Source of the DNA: Geofilum rubicundum JCM 15548
Lineage (GTDB): Bacteria > Bacteroidota > Bacteroidia > Bacteroidales > Marinilabiliaceae
Assembly (NCBI RefSeq): GCF_000974365.1
Contig: NZ_BAZW01000005.1
Span: 118,199 to 182,198 of the forward strand
Direction of reading: 5' to 3'
DNA: 64,000 nucleotides
Part shown: positions 30,220 through 40,760 of the stretch, piece by piece
Layout of the letters: each line of letters opens with the position of its first letter
How positions within the stretch are numbered: position 1 is the first letter of the stretch
Notes under the pieces: model-generated
Databases searched by the model: none
The model's input: the letters and a program-made list of their open reading frames with translations, nothing else
What the model was told of the DNA's origin: nothing
Program-made: the position numbers and the translations under genes

Positions 30220-31671
30220 TCAAAGTTTCTTAAATACAAAACTTGCGTTTCTATCTCTCTGCTTTTTGCTTAACCTGTCTAATATTTCACTTTTTACAAA
30301 TTGATTCAAATAAATTCTTATAGTTTTCTCGTTAATACCTGTGGAAACAACTAAATCGTCAATCGTTGCCTGGTTATTGTAAAATAAAAATTGGAGTATT
30401 TTTCTCTGGGTTTCATTAAAGCTTTTCCATTGGTTCTGAATAGATAAAAGGACTTCATCAGGAATGGTTTTAGTGTGCTGGCTAACCTTATTCCTTAAAA
30501 TTAAATAGACATTTCCATTGACCTCTTTATACTCTGGTTTTGATAGCATAGATGCTTCCATTGATTTGTATATTCTGGAAACACCTTCATTTAATTGCCT
30601 AACAAACCCCATATCTTCTAACGCCCTAGCAATTCGTGGATTGCGAGCATAGCGTTCTGTTCTTATATTTTCAACGGTTACCTGAGCCGGTAAAGGACCA
30701 CTATTAGATATTTCAATCCGATTGTCGAAATGCTTGACGTAAATAGCACTGCCATGTACATTATACGATCTGTGGCATAGGGCATTAACAAGGCCTTCAA
30801 GCCATGCATCTTCAGGATATTCCGGTACTTTGTTGAAACGACCCTGCTCTAAGTCAAGAAAGAAATAGTCTTTTAAGGATGCCTTCATAAAGTCTTTTAC
30901 ACTCCCGATTATTCGTGGAATATTATTCTCGAAGCGAACATCTTTCACCACGTTGTGTTCTGTACCTACCTGAGCATCATTGCCCTCGTATCTGATGTAT
31001 CTTAAAGAGGCTGAGGTAATGTATTTTTCCGGGTCTTTTGCAAATAGAAGTATGCCGGCCTTTTTAATTTTATAAAAACCGTCTTTTTTTACTGCCAGGT
31101 GGCGCTTAGTCAGGAGTTCTAATATATCTCCTCGATAGTTAAGTTTCTCTTTATACCGTTCGAGAAGTTTTTTGTCTAAATCTTCAAAATCAAAGTCAGG
31201 TTCTATTTCATCTTCGTACTTCCTTATTAACTTATCGTATTCTAGTGCTTTTACATCGTTTCTATTTAATAACCTATTTTGGTCGTCAACCCTGAGGTAA
31301 ATATTCTCATTGTCTTTCCTTTTGAATATTCGTTCAATATCCTGCTCTACATGGTATATAAAAATCAATTTTCCTTCAATGTCAACCTCTTCTATATGAA
31401 TGTTGCAATAAGGGTCAATAAAATTTATGACCAAAGCTCTATAGTCGCTTAACTTATCTCCAAGTGTTTTTAAATCTTGGATTTGTCCGTCATCGGAAAC
31501 CCCAAAAACCAACACCCCTCCATCGGCATTTAGCATACCAATTAGTTCTTCAGCTATTTTTGTAGGTTTGATATTTTTTTCGCCTATTCCTTTCCTTTCA
31601 AAGTACTGGTTCTCCACTTTTGTCTTGAGGTACTTCAAGGTTATTTGGGGATTAATATTTGAAACAACCAT
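30220..31671 (-). CDS. AlbA_2/Schlafen-type ATP-binding protein with winged helix, in BREX operon
   Basis: 483 residues. The N-terminal AlbA_2 (divergent AAA-4, Schlafen-like) domain shows ENQYFERKG...IAEELIGMLNADGGVLVFGVSDDG; the middle has an ATPase/HATPase_c_4-like region (WLEGLVNALCHRSYN, IEISNSGPLP, RNPRIARALEDMGFVRQLNEGVSRIYKSM); the C terminus is a winged helix (QRKILQFLFYNNQATIDDLV...NEKTIRIYLNQF). Such genes often sit between pglX and pglZ or elsewhere in BREX and other defence islands; regulation or nucleic-acid sensing is suspected, not shown. It lies 64 bases after pglX and 17 bases before the pglZ frame. Confidence 0.85.
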   Translation of the reverse strand: MVVSNINPQITLKYLKTKVENQYFERKGIGEKNIKPTKIAEELIGMLNADGGVLVFGVSDDGQIQDLKTLGDKLSDYRALVINFIDPYCNIHIEEVDIEGKLIFIYHVEQDIERIFKRKDNENIYLRVDDQNRLLNRNDVKALEYDKLIRKYEDEIEPDFDFEDLDKKLLERYKEKLNYRGDILELLTKRHLAVKKDGFYKIKKAGILLFAKDPEKYITSASLRYIRYEGNDAQVGTEHNVVKDVRFENNIPRIIGSVKDFMKASLKDYFFLDLEQGRFNKVPEYPEDAWLEGLVNALCHRSYNVHGSAIYVKHFDNRIEISNSGPLPAQVTVENIRTERYARNPRIARALEDMGFVRQLNEGVSRIYKSMEASMLSKPEYKEVNGNVYLILRNKVSQHTKTIPDEVLLSIQNQWKSFNETQRKILQFLFYNNQATIDDLVVSTGINEKTIRIYLNQFVKSEILDRLSKKQRDRNASFVFKKL

Positions 31672-31735
31672 AGGTTAAAATCATTAATTGTTAATGCAAG
31701 ATAATTACAATTGGTTTTTATAAAATTTCAACATA

Positions 31736-34700
31736 TTAAATTTTTGCAACAGCCCCATTAAATTTAATATAGTTGGCTTCTACTCCATCATCTAAATCAA
31801 ACTCAATTTGTAGATTGGCCAATTCTTTTAATACCTCGTTGTAATCGCGGCATTCTATTTCCCAATTTTGTAATAGTTCCAATCGTTTCTGCTCTGGTTT
31901 GGCCAGGTTTTCTTCATTTTCTTTAAGCCTGGCTATCTCTTGCTTAATGTATTCCTGGTGTGGGTGCAAATAATTTCTTTGTATTTTTTGTACGGTGTAC
32001 TTATCCATACGATGCATGTAAACCAACACCTTAAATGCCGCATTCTGGGGTTTATTTACATTGCTGCTGAACAACCAATATATAGGTTTCTTTTTATACA
32101 TACTGGTATGGTAGCCCCAGAATTTTTCTGTGAGCCATTTATGCAAATCCATACCCAAACAATCATGTAAAAAGTTGATGTTTTCGATTAGGGTTGCTTC
32201 TCCCCAAATAGCAAGTACAAAATCTTTTGTACGGACCAAAGCATCATCTGGGAAGGCGCAATCTTCACCCATTATCGGTAGAATGCCATCCTCGTCAATC
32301 TCAATTTTATGACCGTTGTATTTATACGAAGCCGCTTCTTCATCTGTAGGGTTAGGGTGGGAAATGTTTAAACCCGGTTTATCTAAGCGGTACCGACCTA
32401 AGAACACCCCAATGGCATAAGAAATACACTGGCTAATTATCTCATTTTTAAGGATAGGTAACTCAATGGCTTCTCTGCCTTTTTCTCTGAATGTGGGTTC
32501 TAATGCTTCTAAAGCATTTCTGTTTAATTCGTCTTGTAAAATGGTAATATCCTTTAGAGGAACCTCAGGTTTCAATTCATCTTGTAACCCGTAAACGTCA
32601 ATAAAAATTTGATTTAATTCTTCTTCATTGGAATGAAGTTGAAAGAAAAAATCTGTGATTTGCTTGCTCCAATGATTATATGATTCAATTAGGGAGTTAG
32701 GATTATTTAGAAGAGGTGAGGTTTCAAAATCCCATGACGTTTCAAAGGAATCCCAATCTTTCTTTGAAATATTAGTGTTTTGAATTACAAGAGTTCTTAC
32801 CTTATTACTATCGGAAATTTTAGTTGGGAATTTTCCAACCGCACCAGTGTCATACTTATAACCAGGGCATAGGGCGTCCAGGAAATATTGCCCTACTTTT
32901 GAGCATAAAAGGCCAAGAATATATTCTTTTTCTTTTAAATTATAAATTGTTGGGCCTACATCACACATCATTGAAGGGTAATGAGTTAGTCTTCCTGAAA
33001 AGCCTTTTGAACTAACGATATTATATGTAATACCATCTAAAAATGAGAATGATAAATTTTGAGGTCTTGATTTAAGCTTTCCAGTTTCATTTCTGAAGTT
33101 TCTTAATTGAATTCCGTCTTTTTCCCAGTTGATAATACTTTCGAAATTTCCACTCCATTTCCGAAAGCCTCCTCCTTTATTTATTGGCAACCACTTATAA
33201 TAAAGTGAACATGTGTTTGGAATGCTAGCAAAATTTATTTCATTGAACTTTATTTCATGCCAATATCTTAAAAAGTATTTGTCATCTCCAGTTGCAATAC
33301 CTTTTTTGAGGTCTCCAATTTGGGAAAGGGACTTTTCGGTATTGAATATTTCTAATCCTAGTTTTGATATCCAATAAGCAAAAATAGAATCCGGTATTAG
33401 ATTAATATCTGAAACTATAAATTGGTAAGGACTATGTTTTTGTCGCAAGAATTTTTCTTCTTTTAGTTTACTTGTTCTTTCTTCAACTAGCCTATAGTAC
33501 CATCCAGCTAAACTGTATTTTCTTTTGTTCTTCTCAACAACAAATGCTGTAGATTGAACTACTTCACCAGAAAGTTCTTCAAAAACTCTGGCACCTAAGT
33601 GAAGCATTGAGTGAATGAAGTAGTAGGCTCCAATTTTCTTTCTAAACTCTAAATAGCTAGACTTAAACATCCAGCTTGTTTGGTTAATCATTGAATAGAA
33701 ACATTTTTGGCTTGTCAGGTCATATGCTACTTCCATGAATACTGTAAATAGATCACCTTTGGTTGATGGATAATGCTTTTCTGCATAAGCTTTTAGCTCG
33801 GGGTTCATGTTGCCAGATACCATGTAAGGCGGATTAGCAACAACCGATGTGTAGTGTTTTGTTAACAAAAGTAGAACTTCTAAATGTGGTTTTAAATTTT
33901 CCCAAAAGACTTTATCAAAAGCGTTAAGCTGAAGGTTTGATTCTCTTTCTAACCAAATTTTATACAGTTTCTTGACATGTTCTAATGACTCGTCACTAAG
34001 TTTGAGCTTTATAGCTGAACCCAGATTCTTTCCATGTTGTAAAAGTTCAATGGCGTAGAAGAACTCGCTGTATGCATATCCCATTTTATCAGCACCCCAA
34101 AAGTTTTCGAGGTCGGACGAGAAATCTACCAAAATGGCTTCCTCACAATGGGCTTGAAGGGCATCAATCGTTGCGTCGTTCAAAACCGATCCTTTGGGCA
34201 CGGTCATTGATTTTTTAACTTCCTTTTTCTTTTTTGTTTTGGTATTTATTTCAATTTCAGTCCACTGCATTGAAACTGAATTTTTAAGCTTCATCCCCTC
34301 AAGTTCAAACCAGTTGGATTGTTCCTTACTGTAATATTCCTCTTTGAAGCTGTTGGCTAAGGTGTTTTCCGGAAAACTGTATATATTGGGTATGTTTCCC
34401 CGATTAAGTACATCGTCATCGAACTCGGCGGCTTTTAACAATACTGCAAAGCGGGCCAATTGCATGGCACGGTCGTCAATGTCTAAACCATAAATATTAT
34501 TTTTCAGAATGCTATCAACCGCTTGCCTGGCTGTGTATCCCTCTTCGCGGTACATTTTGAATAGCAGTTCAAATCCTGTTACTAAAATATGTCCGCTTCC
34601 ACATGCCGGGTCTATTAGAGTAAGTTCAGTAATGTCCGTTATAATTGGGGTGCTTTGCTTGTCGCTTTCGTTCTCAACAAGGTATTTTAATTCCGATTTG

Positions 34701-35521
34701 AGAGGAGATTCGGGCTCATAATCTAAGTAAATTTTGCCTACTGTATTTTCCACCATGTATTTTACAATCCATTTGGGTGTGAAAATCTGTGTGGCAGCCG
34801 GAATATCTTCAGCCCTGGCTTTTTGGTTCTTTTTAAACCCGGCAAATACTTCGTCTTTTTTATCTGAAATATAAAACTGGTATAGCCAACCAATTAACTC
34901 CACTTCTTTATAGTCTTCCTCAGCAATGGCGTTGCCGTTTATTAAGTCAAGCAAGCCATCGGCTTGCATGAAGTTTTGAGGAAGCAGCAATTCGGTATAA
35001 TCGTCTATTTTGCCAAAAACGTTATGCATTAAATTGTGGTTGTTGCATAAGCGTGTAATCAATAATCCTAATGCTTGCTCTTCTTTATCATCAGCAATGT
35101 ATTCATTCAATAGCTCGATGTAGGTCTGCTTTGTTAATGCATGAATGCCTCTTTTGGCTTGTTGTACAATGGTTGGGATTCTTATATCTGATTCAAACTT
35201 TAAGGTGGGTTTCAAATAACCGTTGGCTTCTAATATTTTAATGGCCATCAAGCGGTTAAACCAAGTATAAGCAGCTTCTTCAATAATATCTTTCACATCT
35301 TGCTCACTTTTGATGCGGTCTTTTAGCTTGTTCCATTTCTTTGGAACAGTAGTGTCTGTAAATATCTTTCCTCGAAAAGCATAACCTCCTTGCGTAGTTT
35401 GTAAGTTTTCATTATTCGAACCATCCAGGTTAAACCCCCAGTATTTAAGCCGTTGTAAAACGCCATCTAATAAAAGCAAACGAGCCTCTTTCGCAAATGA
35501 TTTAATCTTATTTGTTTCCAT
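31736..35521 (-). CDS. pglX: BREX adenine-specific DNA methyltransferase PglX
   Basis: 1261 residues, usual PglX size. SAM-binding motif I DPACGSGHILVTGFELLF (about residue 303) and catalytic motif IV VVANPPYMVSG (about 565) define an N6-adenine methyltransferase. The remaining N- and C-terminal regions hold target-recognition and PglX-specific segments; the C terminus has a helical tail (KQEIARLKENEENLAKPEQKRL). It methylates the non-palindromic BREX site of the host and takes part in excluding unmodified phage DNA. Its stop-to-start gap from brxC is one base, so it is translated with it. Confidence 0.95.
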   Translation of the reverse strand: METNKIKSFAKEARLLLLDGVLQRLKYWGFNLDGSNNENLQTTQGGYAFRGKIFTDTTVPKKWNKLKDRIKSEQDVKDIIEEAAYTWFNRLMAIKILEANGYLKPTLKFESDIRIPTIVQQAKRGIHALTKQTYIELLNEYIADDKEEQALGLLITRLCNNHNLMHNVFGKIDDYTELLLPQNFMQADGLLDLINGNAIAEEDYKEVELIGWLYQFYISDKKDEVFAGFKKNQKARAEDIPAATQIFTPKWIVKYMVENTVGKIYLDYEPESPLKSELKYLVENESDKQSTPIITDITELTLIDPACGSGHILVTGFELLFKMYREEGYTARQAVDSILKNNIYGLDIDDRAMQLARFAVLLKAAEFDDDVLNRGNIPNIYSFPENTLANSFKEEYYSKEQSNWFELEGMKLKNSVSMQWTEIEINTKTKKKKEVKKSMTVPKGSVLNDATIDALQAHCEEAILVDFSSDLENFWGADKMGYAYSEFFYAIELLQHGKNLGSAIKLKLSDESLEHVKKLYKIWLERESNLQLNAFDKVFWENLKPHLEVLLLLTKHYTSVVANPPYMVSGNMNPELKAYAEKHYPSTKGDLFTVFMEVAYDLTSQKCFYSMINQTSWMFKSSYLEFRKKIGAYYFIHSMLHLGARVFEELSGEVVQSTAFVVEKNKRKYSLAGWYYRLVEERTSKLKEEKFLRQKHSPYQFIVSDINLIPDSIFAYWISKLGLEIFNTEKSLSQIGDLKKGIATGDDKYFLRYWHEIKFNEINFASIPNTCSLYYKWLPINKGGGFRKWSGNFESIINWEKDGIQLRNFRNETGKLKSRPQNLSFSFLDGITYNIVSSKGFSGRLTHYPSMMCDVGPTIYNLKEKEYILGLLCSKVGQYFLDALCPGYKYDTGAVGKFPTKISDSNKVRTLVIQNTNISKKDWDSFETSWDFETSPLLNNPNSLIESYNHWSKQITDFFFQLHSNEEELNQIFIDVYGLQDELKPEVPLKDITILQDELNRNALEALEPTFREKGREAIELPILKNEIISQCISYAIGVFLGRYRLDKPGLNISHPNPTDEEAASYKYNGHKIEIDEDGILPIMGEDCAFPDDALVRTKDFVLAIWGEATLIENINFLHDCLGMDLHKWLTEKFWGYHTSMYKKKPIYWLFSSNVNKPQNAAFKVLVYMHRMDKYTVQKIQRNYLHPHQEYIKQEIARLKENEENLAKPEQKRLELLQNWEIECRDYNEVLKELANLQIEFDLDDGVEANYIKFNGAVAKI

Positions 35522-35522
35522 A

Positions 35523-38500
35523 TTAGCTTAACCAGAGTTTTTGATTTTTTGAGAGTTTCACCATGAGTTTAGCTTTCAGTTTTTTGAGGTATTCGTCTAG
35601 TTGTACTTCATTTTCAATAGTAGTAGGTGGCATTTCAGTAGCAATGGACACATCAACGCTACTCACATATGCTTCACCGGATTTTCTGGCTTCTTCTTGT
35701 GCCTTAAAATCTTCTAACTTCTTGAAGTTTTCGGCTCGAAATTCATTCGCTTTTAACTCATAGATTTCTAATTGAGTTATCTGAGTCTCCTTGTTTATTT
35801 TTTGAAGATAGAACTCTGCGTTGGTGGTGAGATTTGAAGCTTCTATACCTAATTCTTTTTGTCTGGCGGTAATCTCTACAAAAATGGTTTCATAAATTGT
35901 AATTACTGCATCTTTCAAGGCATTGAGACGATTCTTTATCGCATCATTTAATTCCTTATATATTTTTTTCATTTGCGGAAACTTATCCCAAGGTTCATGA
36001 TCCCGTTTTAAGTATTCCATTAAATCATCAGCTCTTACAACAAGTGTTTCATCTAAAGATGAAAAATTGTTTCTATTGGCTTCTGCGAAGGTAGAAATCT
36101 GCTCATAAGATTTGAAGTTATGTTGAATAAACTCTTCTACATACATGGAAGTGTCGCGAGCCTTTTTTAAATGGTCCTTTTGGGCAATGGTCTGCTCTGC
36201 AATCTGCTCAGGATTACGTGCATTATAAATCTCACTTAAAGAGCTATAGAAGGCTTTAATGTGCGAAGCAAAAGGATAGGCTTCATATTCATCTTTTAAA
36301 TGATTTAGAGAAATGATTTTGGGCTGTAATTTCTTTCTGAAGACTTCAATGGCCTCTTTAAAATCAGAGGTGTTAGATGGAATTAAAGTTTCAGCAAAAA
36401 TTTCATTGTTGACTACATGAATGAAATTGTTGACTTCATCCTGTGAGTGGATTTTCTCTTTATGAATGGTAATGGCATCACGCTCACGTGAATTAAGTGC
36501 CTTATCAGCAAAGGCCACAAAGTCAATTTCTTCGTTTCTCCACTCAAAACGGCTGTATCCTTTTTTTGCAGCTCTTAGCAGAATATCAAGGGTGCTAATA
36601 TCCTTCCAGCCATAGGGGGCCTTCTCAAAAATCTTCACGAGATCTCCCACCACTGGCGCTTCACCCATTAAGGTTATTTTGGTATATAGTTCTTCTTCGG
36701 CAGGGGCCAATTCAATATAAGCTTGTTTTTGAGTAGATTTGGCATTGGCTATTAAGTCGGCGTTTGCTTTAGCATAACCGTTACTTAAATTATGCTTACG
36801 GTACACACTTTCCATGTGACGATTTACCATTTCTTCGAAGCGAGTTGCCGGATTATTACCATTTAATTCTTCTGGTCCAATAACCTGATTGTTTGAAACA
36901 ATCGGTGTTTTTAAGAACGCTTTCTCAAATCGCATCAATATCTCTTTAAGCAAAAGTTTATTGGTTTCCCTGAAATTATTCAATGTTTCAGTTCTGGAAC
37001 CGGTGGCAGAGGATGAGTTTAAGCGGATATATTTTTGAGTTCTTACATAATCTAGAATTTGACCTTTTAATTCATTATCATGCTTTAACCATTCACTGAT
37101 ACCCACGAGCAAATTATTTGATGGGGTAGCATGGGCCAAGTTTTCGATTGCAGTGGTATCATAAATAGAAAATTTCACATTAAACTCTCCGGATCTGATT
37201 TCTTCCTTGTCATCTATATTTAACGAGAACTTGAAGTCTTATTCCCGAACGAAGTTATTGAAGGATTAGGCTTAATTGTTTTGCTAATTAAATCTGTATA
37301 TATATAGTCTAATCTATCATGGTTGGTAACGGGTGTCGTTTTAATCAGATGAGCCACTTCGATCTCATCCTCCTTTAGAAATCTATATTTCCCTTCAGAA
37401 ACCTGGATGATGTTTTTTGTCACTAATACATCCAATACTTTCTGAACTTTATTTTGCATCTCCAACTTTGCTGCATCTACCGAATCCATTAGTAGGAGTG
37501 CAAGGTTTTCAATATTCGCCGGAAAATTAACGCTTTGAGATTCTCCCAGATTTGAAACCATGAACAGCGCATTAACCACCCTGCGGGAGAATTCATCTGT
37601 TTTGACTTGCTCGATATGATAAGCCCTATCTAGAATACCTCTTGCATGATGCGTTAGATTCTTTTCTAGTTGTTCATTGAAAAATAAATCAAATGGCACA
37701 AAATACCCCACACTTTTATCCTTACACAGATTAGCAGTATAGTGAGTAATTCCAAGGATAGCCCTTTCAGTGTTCTTGACTCCTTCTCCAACGTATCCTA
37801 CATAGCTGAAAGATTCAAACACATCGGATATTAACCTGAATTGATAAGGTATAAACGGATAAGTCAACGTAAAATCGGCACGGTCACCGTAGTTTTCATA
37901 TAAGTCATGGTCAAAAACAAATTGGTTTTCAATAGCCCCTTTGTTTTCTTTGTAATAATCATTTAAAGAACCAATTCCATCTGAGTTTTTATCTAAAACC
38001 CTTTTCTTGGTTATAAAGGCGGCATCTTGACTTTCAAGCGAAATCATGGTCTCGAAACGGCTAGAATCTTTCCAAAGTCTTCCGTTTTGCTGTCGGTACT
38101 ATCGATCAAATTTGAAAGGTCTTGTTGTGCAGTACAAACTATCCAAACTTGAGTGCCAATTTGGGAACCCACTTCTTCTATAATGGTTTGAAGGTTCAGC
38201 AACAAGGATGTGTTAGAGCCAATATATTGTGAAACCTCATCTATTAAAAATAATAGCTTATAGCTTTCATCCTTGGTGGATATAAAGTCTTTTAATTCCT
38301 CAATTAAAAATTTGATTGTAAAATCCTTGTTCTGATTTAGAATGCCACTCTTTAAAGAGTCTTTATCTAGTAAGGGGTCGAATTTTTTAGCTGTATCAAT
38401 TACTTCATTGAGATACATTTCAATGAAATCAATTTGGTTGCCATCCCAATCTTCGTTCAATACGTTCTTTATTTCTTTTTTAAACTCATCGAATTTCCCC

Positions 38501-39033
38501 TTTTTATCAAGGGGTTTCTCCAGGTAAAGAGCCAAGGCAATGTTGGTGTCGTTATAGCCCCTGAAAGCATTTAATTGATTCAGTAAAACCCGAGTGATAC
38601 GGTCTTTTGCCCCATCGTTATCTGAAACAGCATCGATGTTAAAAATGATTTCAGCGATATCTATTTTGTCCAACTTGTTTTGCAGATTGTTGACAAGGCC
38701 AATGTTTGGCTCGTCCAATGGGTCAATGTTTTTGACCGAATCTTTAAAGTTGCGGAAGGCTTTTTCTCTATGCTTTTTATTAAGACAGTAAAACAAATAC
38801 TTAATGAAGTGGGATTTTCCACTGCCATAATACCCACTAATCCATACCCCGGTTTTACCTTCTTTCTTTGATGCAACAGCATTTAAAAACTTATAGACGT
38901 TTTTGGTTATTCCTTGGGTAAATACATATTCTTCAATTTCTTGCTTGATAAAGTATTCTTCCATTTCACTGACAACAACGGCCGGATTTATTCTCCTGGC
39001 AATATCTCTGTCATATAACTCTTGAATCTTCAT
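35523..39033 (-). CDS. brxC: BREX P-loop ATPase BrxC (two frame breaks in this sequence)
   Basis: About 1170 residues once repaired, normal for BrxC. Walker A GYYGSGKSHFIKYLFY lies near residue 65-75 and Walker B LLFLIDEVSQYIG near 262, followed by VWIVCTAQQDLSNLID. The first break at 38059-38060 changes GKILA-RFETMISLES into a stop; the second at about 37238 changes FGNK-DFKFSLNIDDKEEIR. Each is repaired by one added base (GG to GGG; C to CC on the plus strand). After repair the frame runs without stops to 35523. The C-terminal half is largely helical. If the breaks were real, BREX would be inactive; the small, uniform lesions favour sequencing errors. Confidence 0.9.
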
Positions 39034-39054
39034 TTATAGTAGTGTTTACTGTTT

Positions 39055-39666
39055 TTACTTGGCTAATTCACCCAATTGTCTATTTAAGTTGTTTGCTCTA
39101 TACATATTATCGTCATCTAAAATTCCAAACAAACTATATTTAGCATCACTGTAACTTCCCGGATAAAAGACGATTACCTTAAAATCTTTAATGAGTTGCT
39201 CTGTTTTTTTTAATAACTCAGAAGCCCTTAAGTAGGGGAAAGAACTCCCAAAGCCATAAAGTATCAGATAAACCTTTTTTTCGGTCTCACCCTGAAAATG
39301 TTTTTTAACTTTTTGGGTGAAATACTTAATGAACTTTTCGGATTGGAGTTTATTACGCACCCATAAGAAGGCCCTTTCCGGGTCTTCTTTTTCTTTCTCA
39401 AGAACGGAATCGAAAATTGATTTACCAGCGAATGATTCTGACTTTAAAAAATCAATTAACTCATGATAAATATTTAGTACCAGACAATCCAAATAGTGAT
39501 TAGGCCTTTTTAGTTTCCCACTTAGTAATCCTATTTGTTCACGAATTTCATATTCCTGATCTGGTGGATAGGTGAATATATAGGCCGGGAAAAAGAGATT
39601 TCCAGTCCTTGGCTCTTGGAAACCACGGTCGGCCATAAGGTCATATATTTTATCAATATTAGTCAT
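39055..39666 (-). CDS. brxB: BREX protein BrxB (DUF1788)
   Basis: 203 residues, complete. DUF1788 protein of the type I BREX core, with YDLMADRGFQ, LVLNIYHELIDFLKSE and a C-terminal LILYGFGSSFPYLRASELLKK block. Molecular role not established. Its ATG overlaps the brxA stop by 4 bases, so the two are translationally coupled. Confidence 0.9.
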   Translation of the reverse strand: MTNIDKIYDLMADRGFQEPRTGNLFFPAYIFTYPPDQEYEIREQIGLLSGKLKRPNHYLDCLVLNIYHELIDFLKSESFAGKSIFDSVLEKEKEDPERAFLWVRNKLQSEKFIKYFTQKVKKHFQGETEKKVYLILYGFGSSFPYLRASELLKKTEQLIKDFKVIVFYPGSYSDAKYSLFGILDDDNMYRANNLNRQLGELAK

Positions 39667-40286
39667 TGTCCAATAATTGCTTGTCGTTCACTTTCATTTA
39701 AGAGCAATACTTCCAGAAACCAACTATCACCATTAGATACAATTTCATTAAGTATTTGGTGGTTGTAGTCCTCCTTCACAAGGGTATTTTTCTTTAAAAT
39801 ACCCACTTCTCTCAAAATCTTTATTGTAGCAGCTGATATGTTGTTCAAATTTTTATCAGAAAAATTCCCGAACTCAGGATGATTTTCTGAAATTCTATAT
39901 ATAAAGGCCTTAAAGTCATAAGAGCTTAATTCGTAATCCATATTGTACCACTTTGGTAATACTGTATCAATAACGAAATCTGGTATTAATTGGTAAGCTT
40001 TACATGTAGCATAAAAAAGAATTAATGTCTTATCCCTTGAGCTACCGTCTCTATACAATTTCCAAAAAACTGGATTGGCAAGACTTCGAACTCTTTTATT
40101 TACTTCTGTTAATACGATATTTTTGGATCTCTCAGAATTGACTGGAATAACATTAATATCAACTTTTTCGTTGCCATTGAAGAATTCTTCAAGGTCATTA
40201 ACTGAATTTAATATGGCATCAAATTCCTTTATCATTAGAGATCTCGTACTGTATCCTGTTTGATACTTCTTTTTCACGATTTTCAT
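39663..40286 (-). CDS. brxA: BREX protein BrxA (DUF1819)
   Basis: About 207 residues from ATG 40286 (MKIVKKKYQTGYSTRSLMIKE); an upstream ATG at 40325 adds 13 residues without family likeness. DUF1819/BrxA is a small helical protein, reported in other systems to resemble the RNA-processing/NusB-like fold and to bind DNA. First BREX core gene after the XRE regulator, 87 bases downstream of that gene. Confidence 0.9.
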   Translation of the reverse strand: MKIVKKKYQTGYSTRSLMIKEFDAILNSVNDLEEFFNGNEKVDINVIPVNSERSKNIVLTEVNKRVRSLANPVFWKLYRDGSSRDKTLILFYATCKAYQLIPDFVIDTVLPKWYNMDYELSSYDFKAFIYRISENHPEFGNFSDKNLNNISAATIKILREVGILKKNTLVKEDYNHQILNEIVSNGDSWFLEVLLLNESERQAIIGQ

Positions 40287-40320
40287 CTGTGAATATTTTA
40301 TTATTTGGCCAGATGGAATT

Positions 40321-40369
40321 TGCATGAGAAGATTCCCATCTGCTTATGTGTGGATTTTGCGCTCATGCA
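40321..40369. promoter_or_regulatory. 8-bp inverted repeat between the XRE gene and brxA
   Basis: TGCATGAG (40321-40328) and CTCATGCA (40362-40369) are perfect complements, 33 bases apart, and bracket the gap between the regulator and brxA. A possible operator or mRNA hairpin. Confidence 0.4.
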
Positions 40370-40373
40370 ACTT

Positions 40374-40580
40374 TCATTGCTTTTCAATCTCATTGTTATT
40401 AACCAAAAGATCTTTTGCTTCAACTTGTAATAGTTCCGCAATTTTAAAAAGAACTTCGAGGGTGGGCTGCCTTCGGTTTTGTGCATAGGAATTTACCATG
40501 TTGAAACTTTTGCCGAGTTTTTCGGCTAACCAAGTTTGTTTAATCCCTTTATCTTCAAGAACCTCCTTGATTCTGTTCAT
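40374..40580 (-). CDS. XRE/Cro-type HTH regulator of the BREX operon
   Basis: 68 residues; a single helix-turn-helix XRE domain (IKEVLEDKGIKQTWLAEKLGKSFNMVNSYAQNRRQPTLEVL in pattern) covering most of the protein and no effector domain. It is the first gene of the leftward BREX operon, so autoregulation and control of BREX expression are likely. A predicted promoter and a small inverted repeat lie directly upstream. Confidence 0.88.
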   Translation of the reverse strand: MNRIKEVLEDKGIKQTWLAEKLGKSFNMVNSYAQNRRQPTLEVLFKIAELLQVEAKDLLVNNNEIEKQ

Positions 40581-40596
40581 GTTGTATTTATTAACT

Positions 40597-40647
40597 AATC
40601 AAAACTGATTCACAAATATATCACAATCTATGAGATGTAAATGCAAA
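40597..40647 (-). promoter_or_regulatory. Predicted BREX operon promoter with possible operator
   Basis: On the minus strand TTTG (40647-40644), 23 bases, then TATATTTG (40620-40613). The inverted repeat AATCA-aaac-TGATT (40597-40610) covers the predicted start site and could bind the XRE protein. The spacing is a little longer than usual. Confidence 0.5.
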
Positions 40648-40760
40648 GTGACAAGTTTTTGAGCTAAATGGAATGCTCATCATTATTGCTCAGGTTGAGC
40701 GTATCCACAGCACAAATATCTTCAGAAGGGTTAGGAGAACAAGATTAAAGCCAGACTGAT

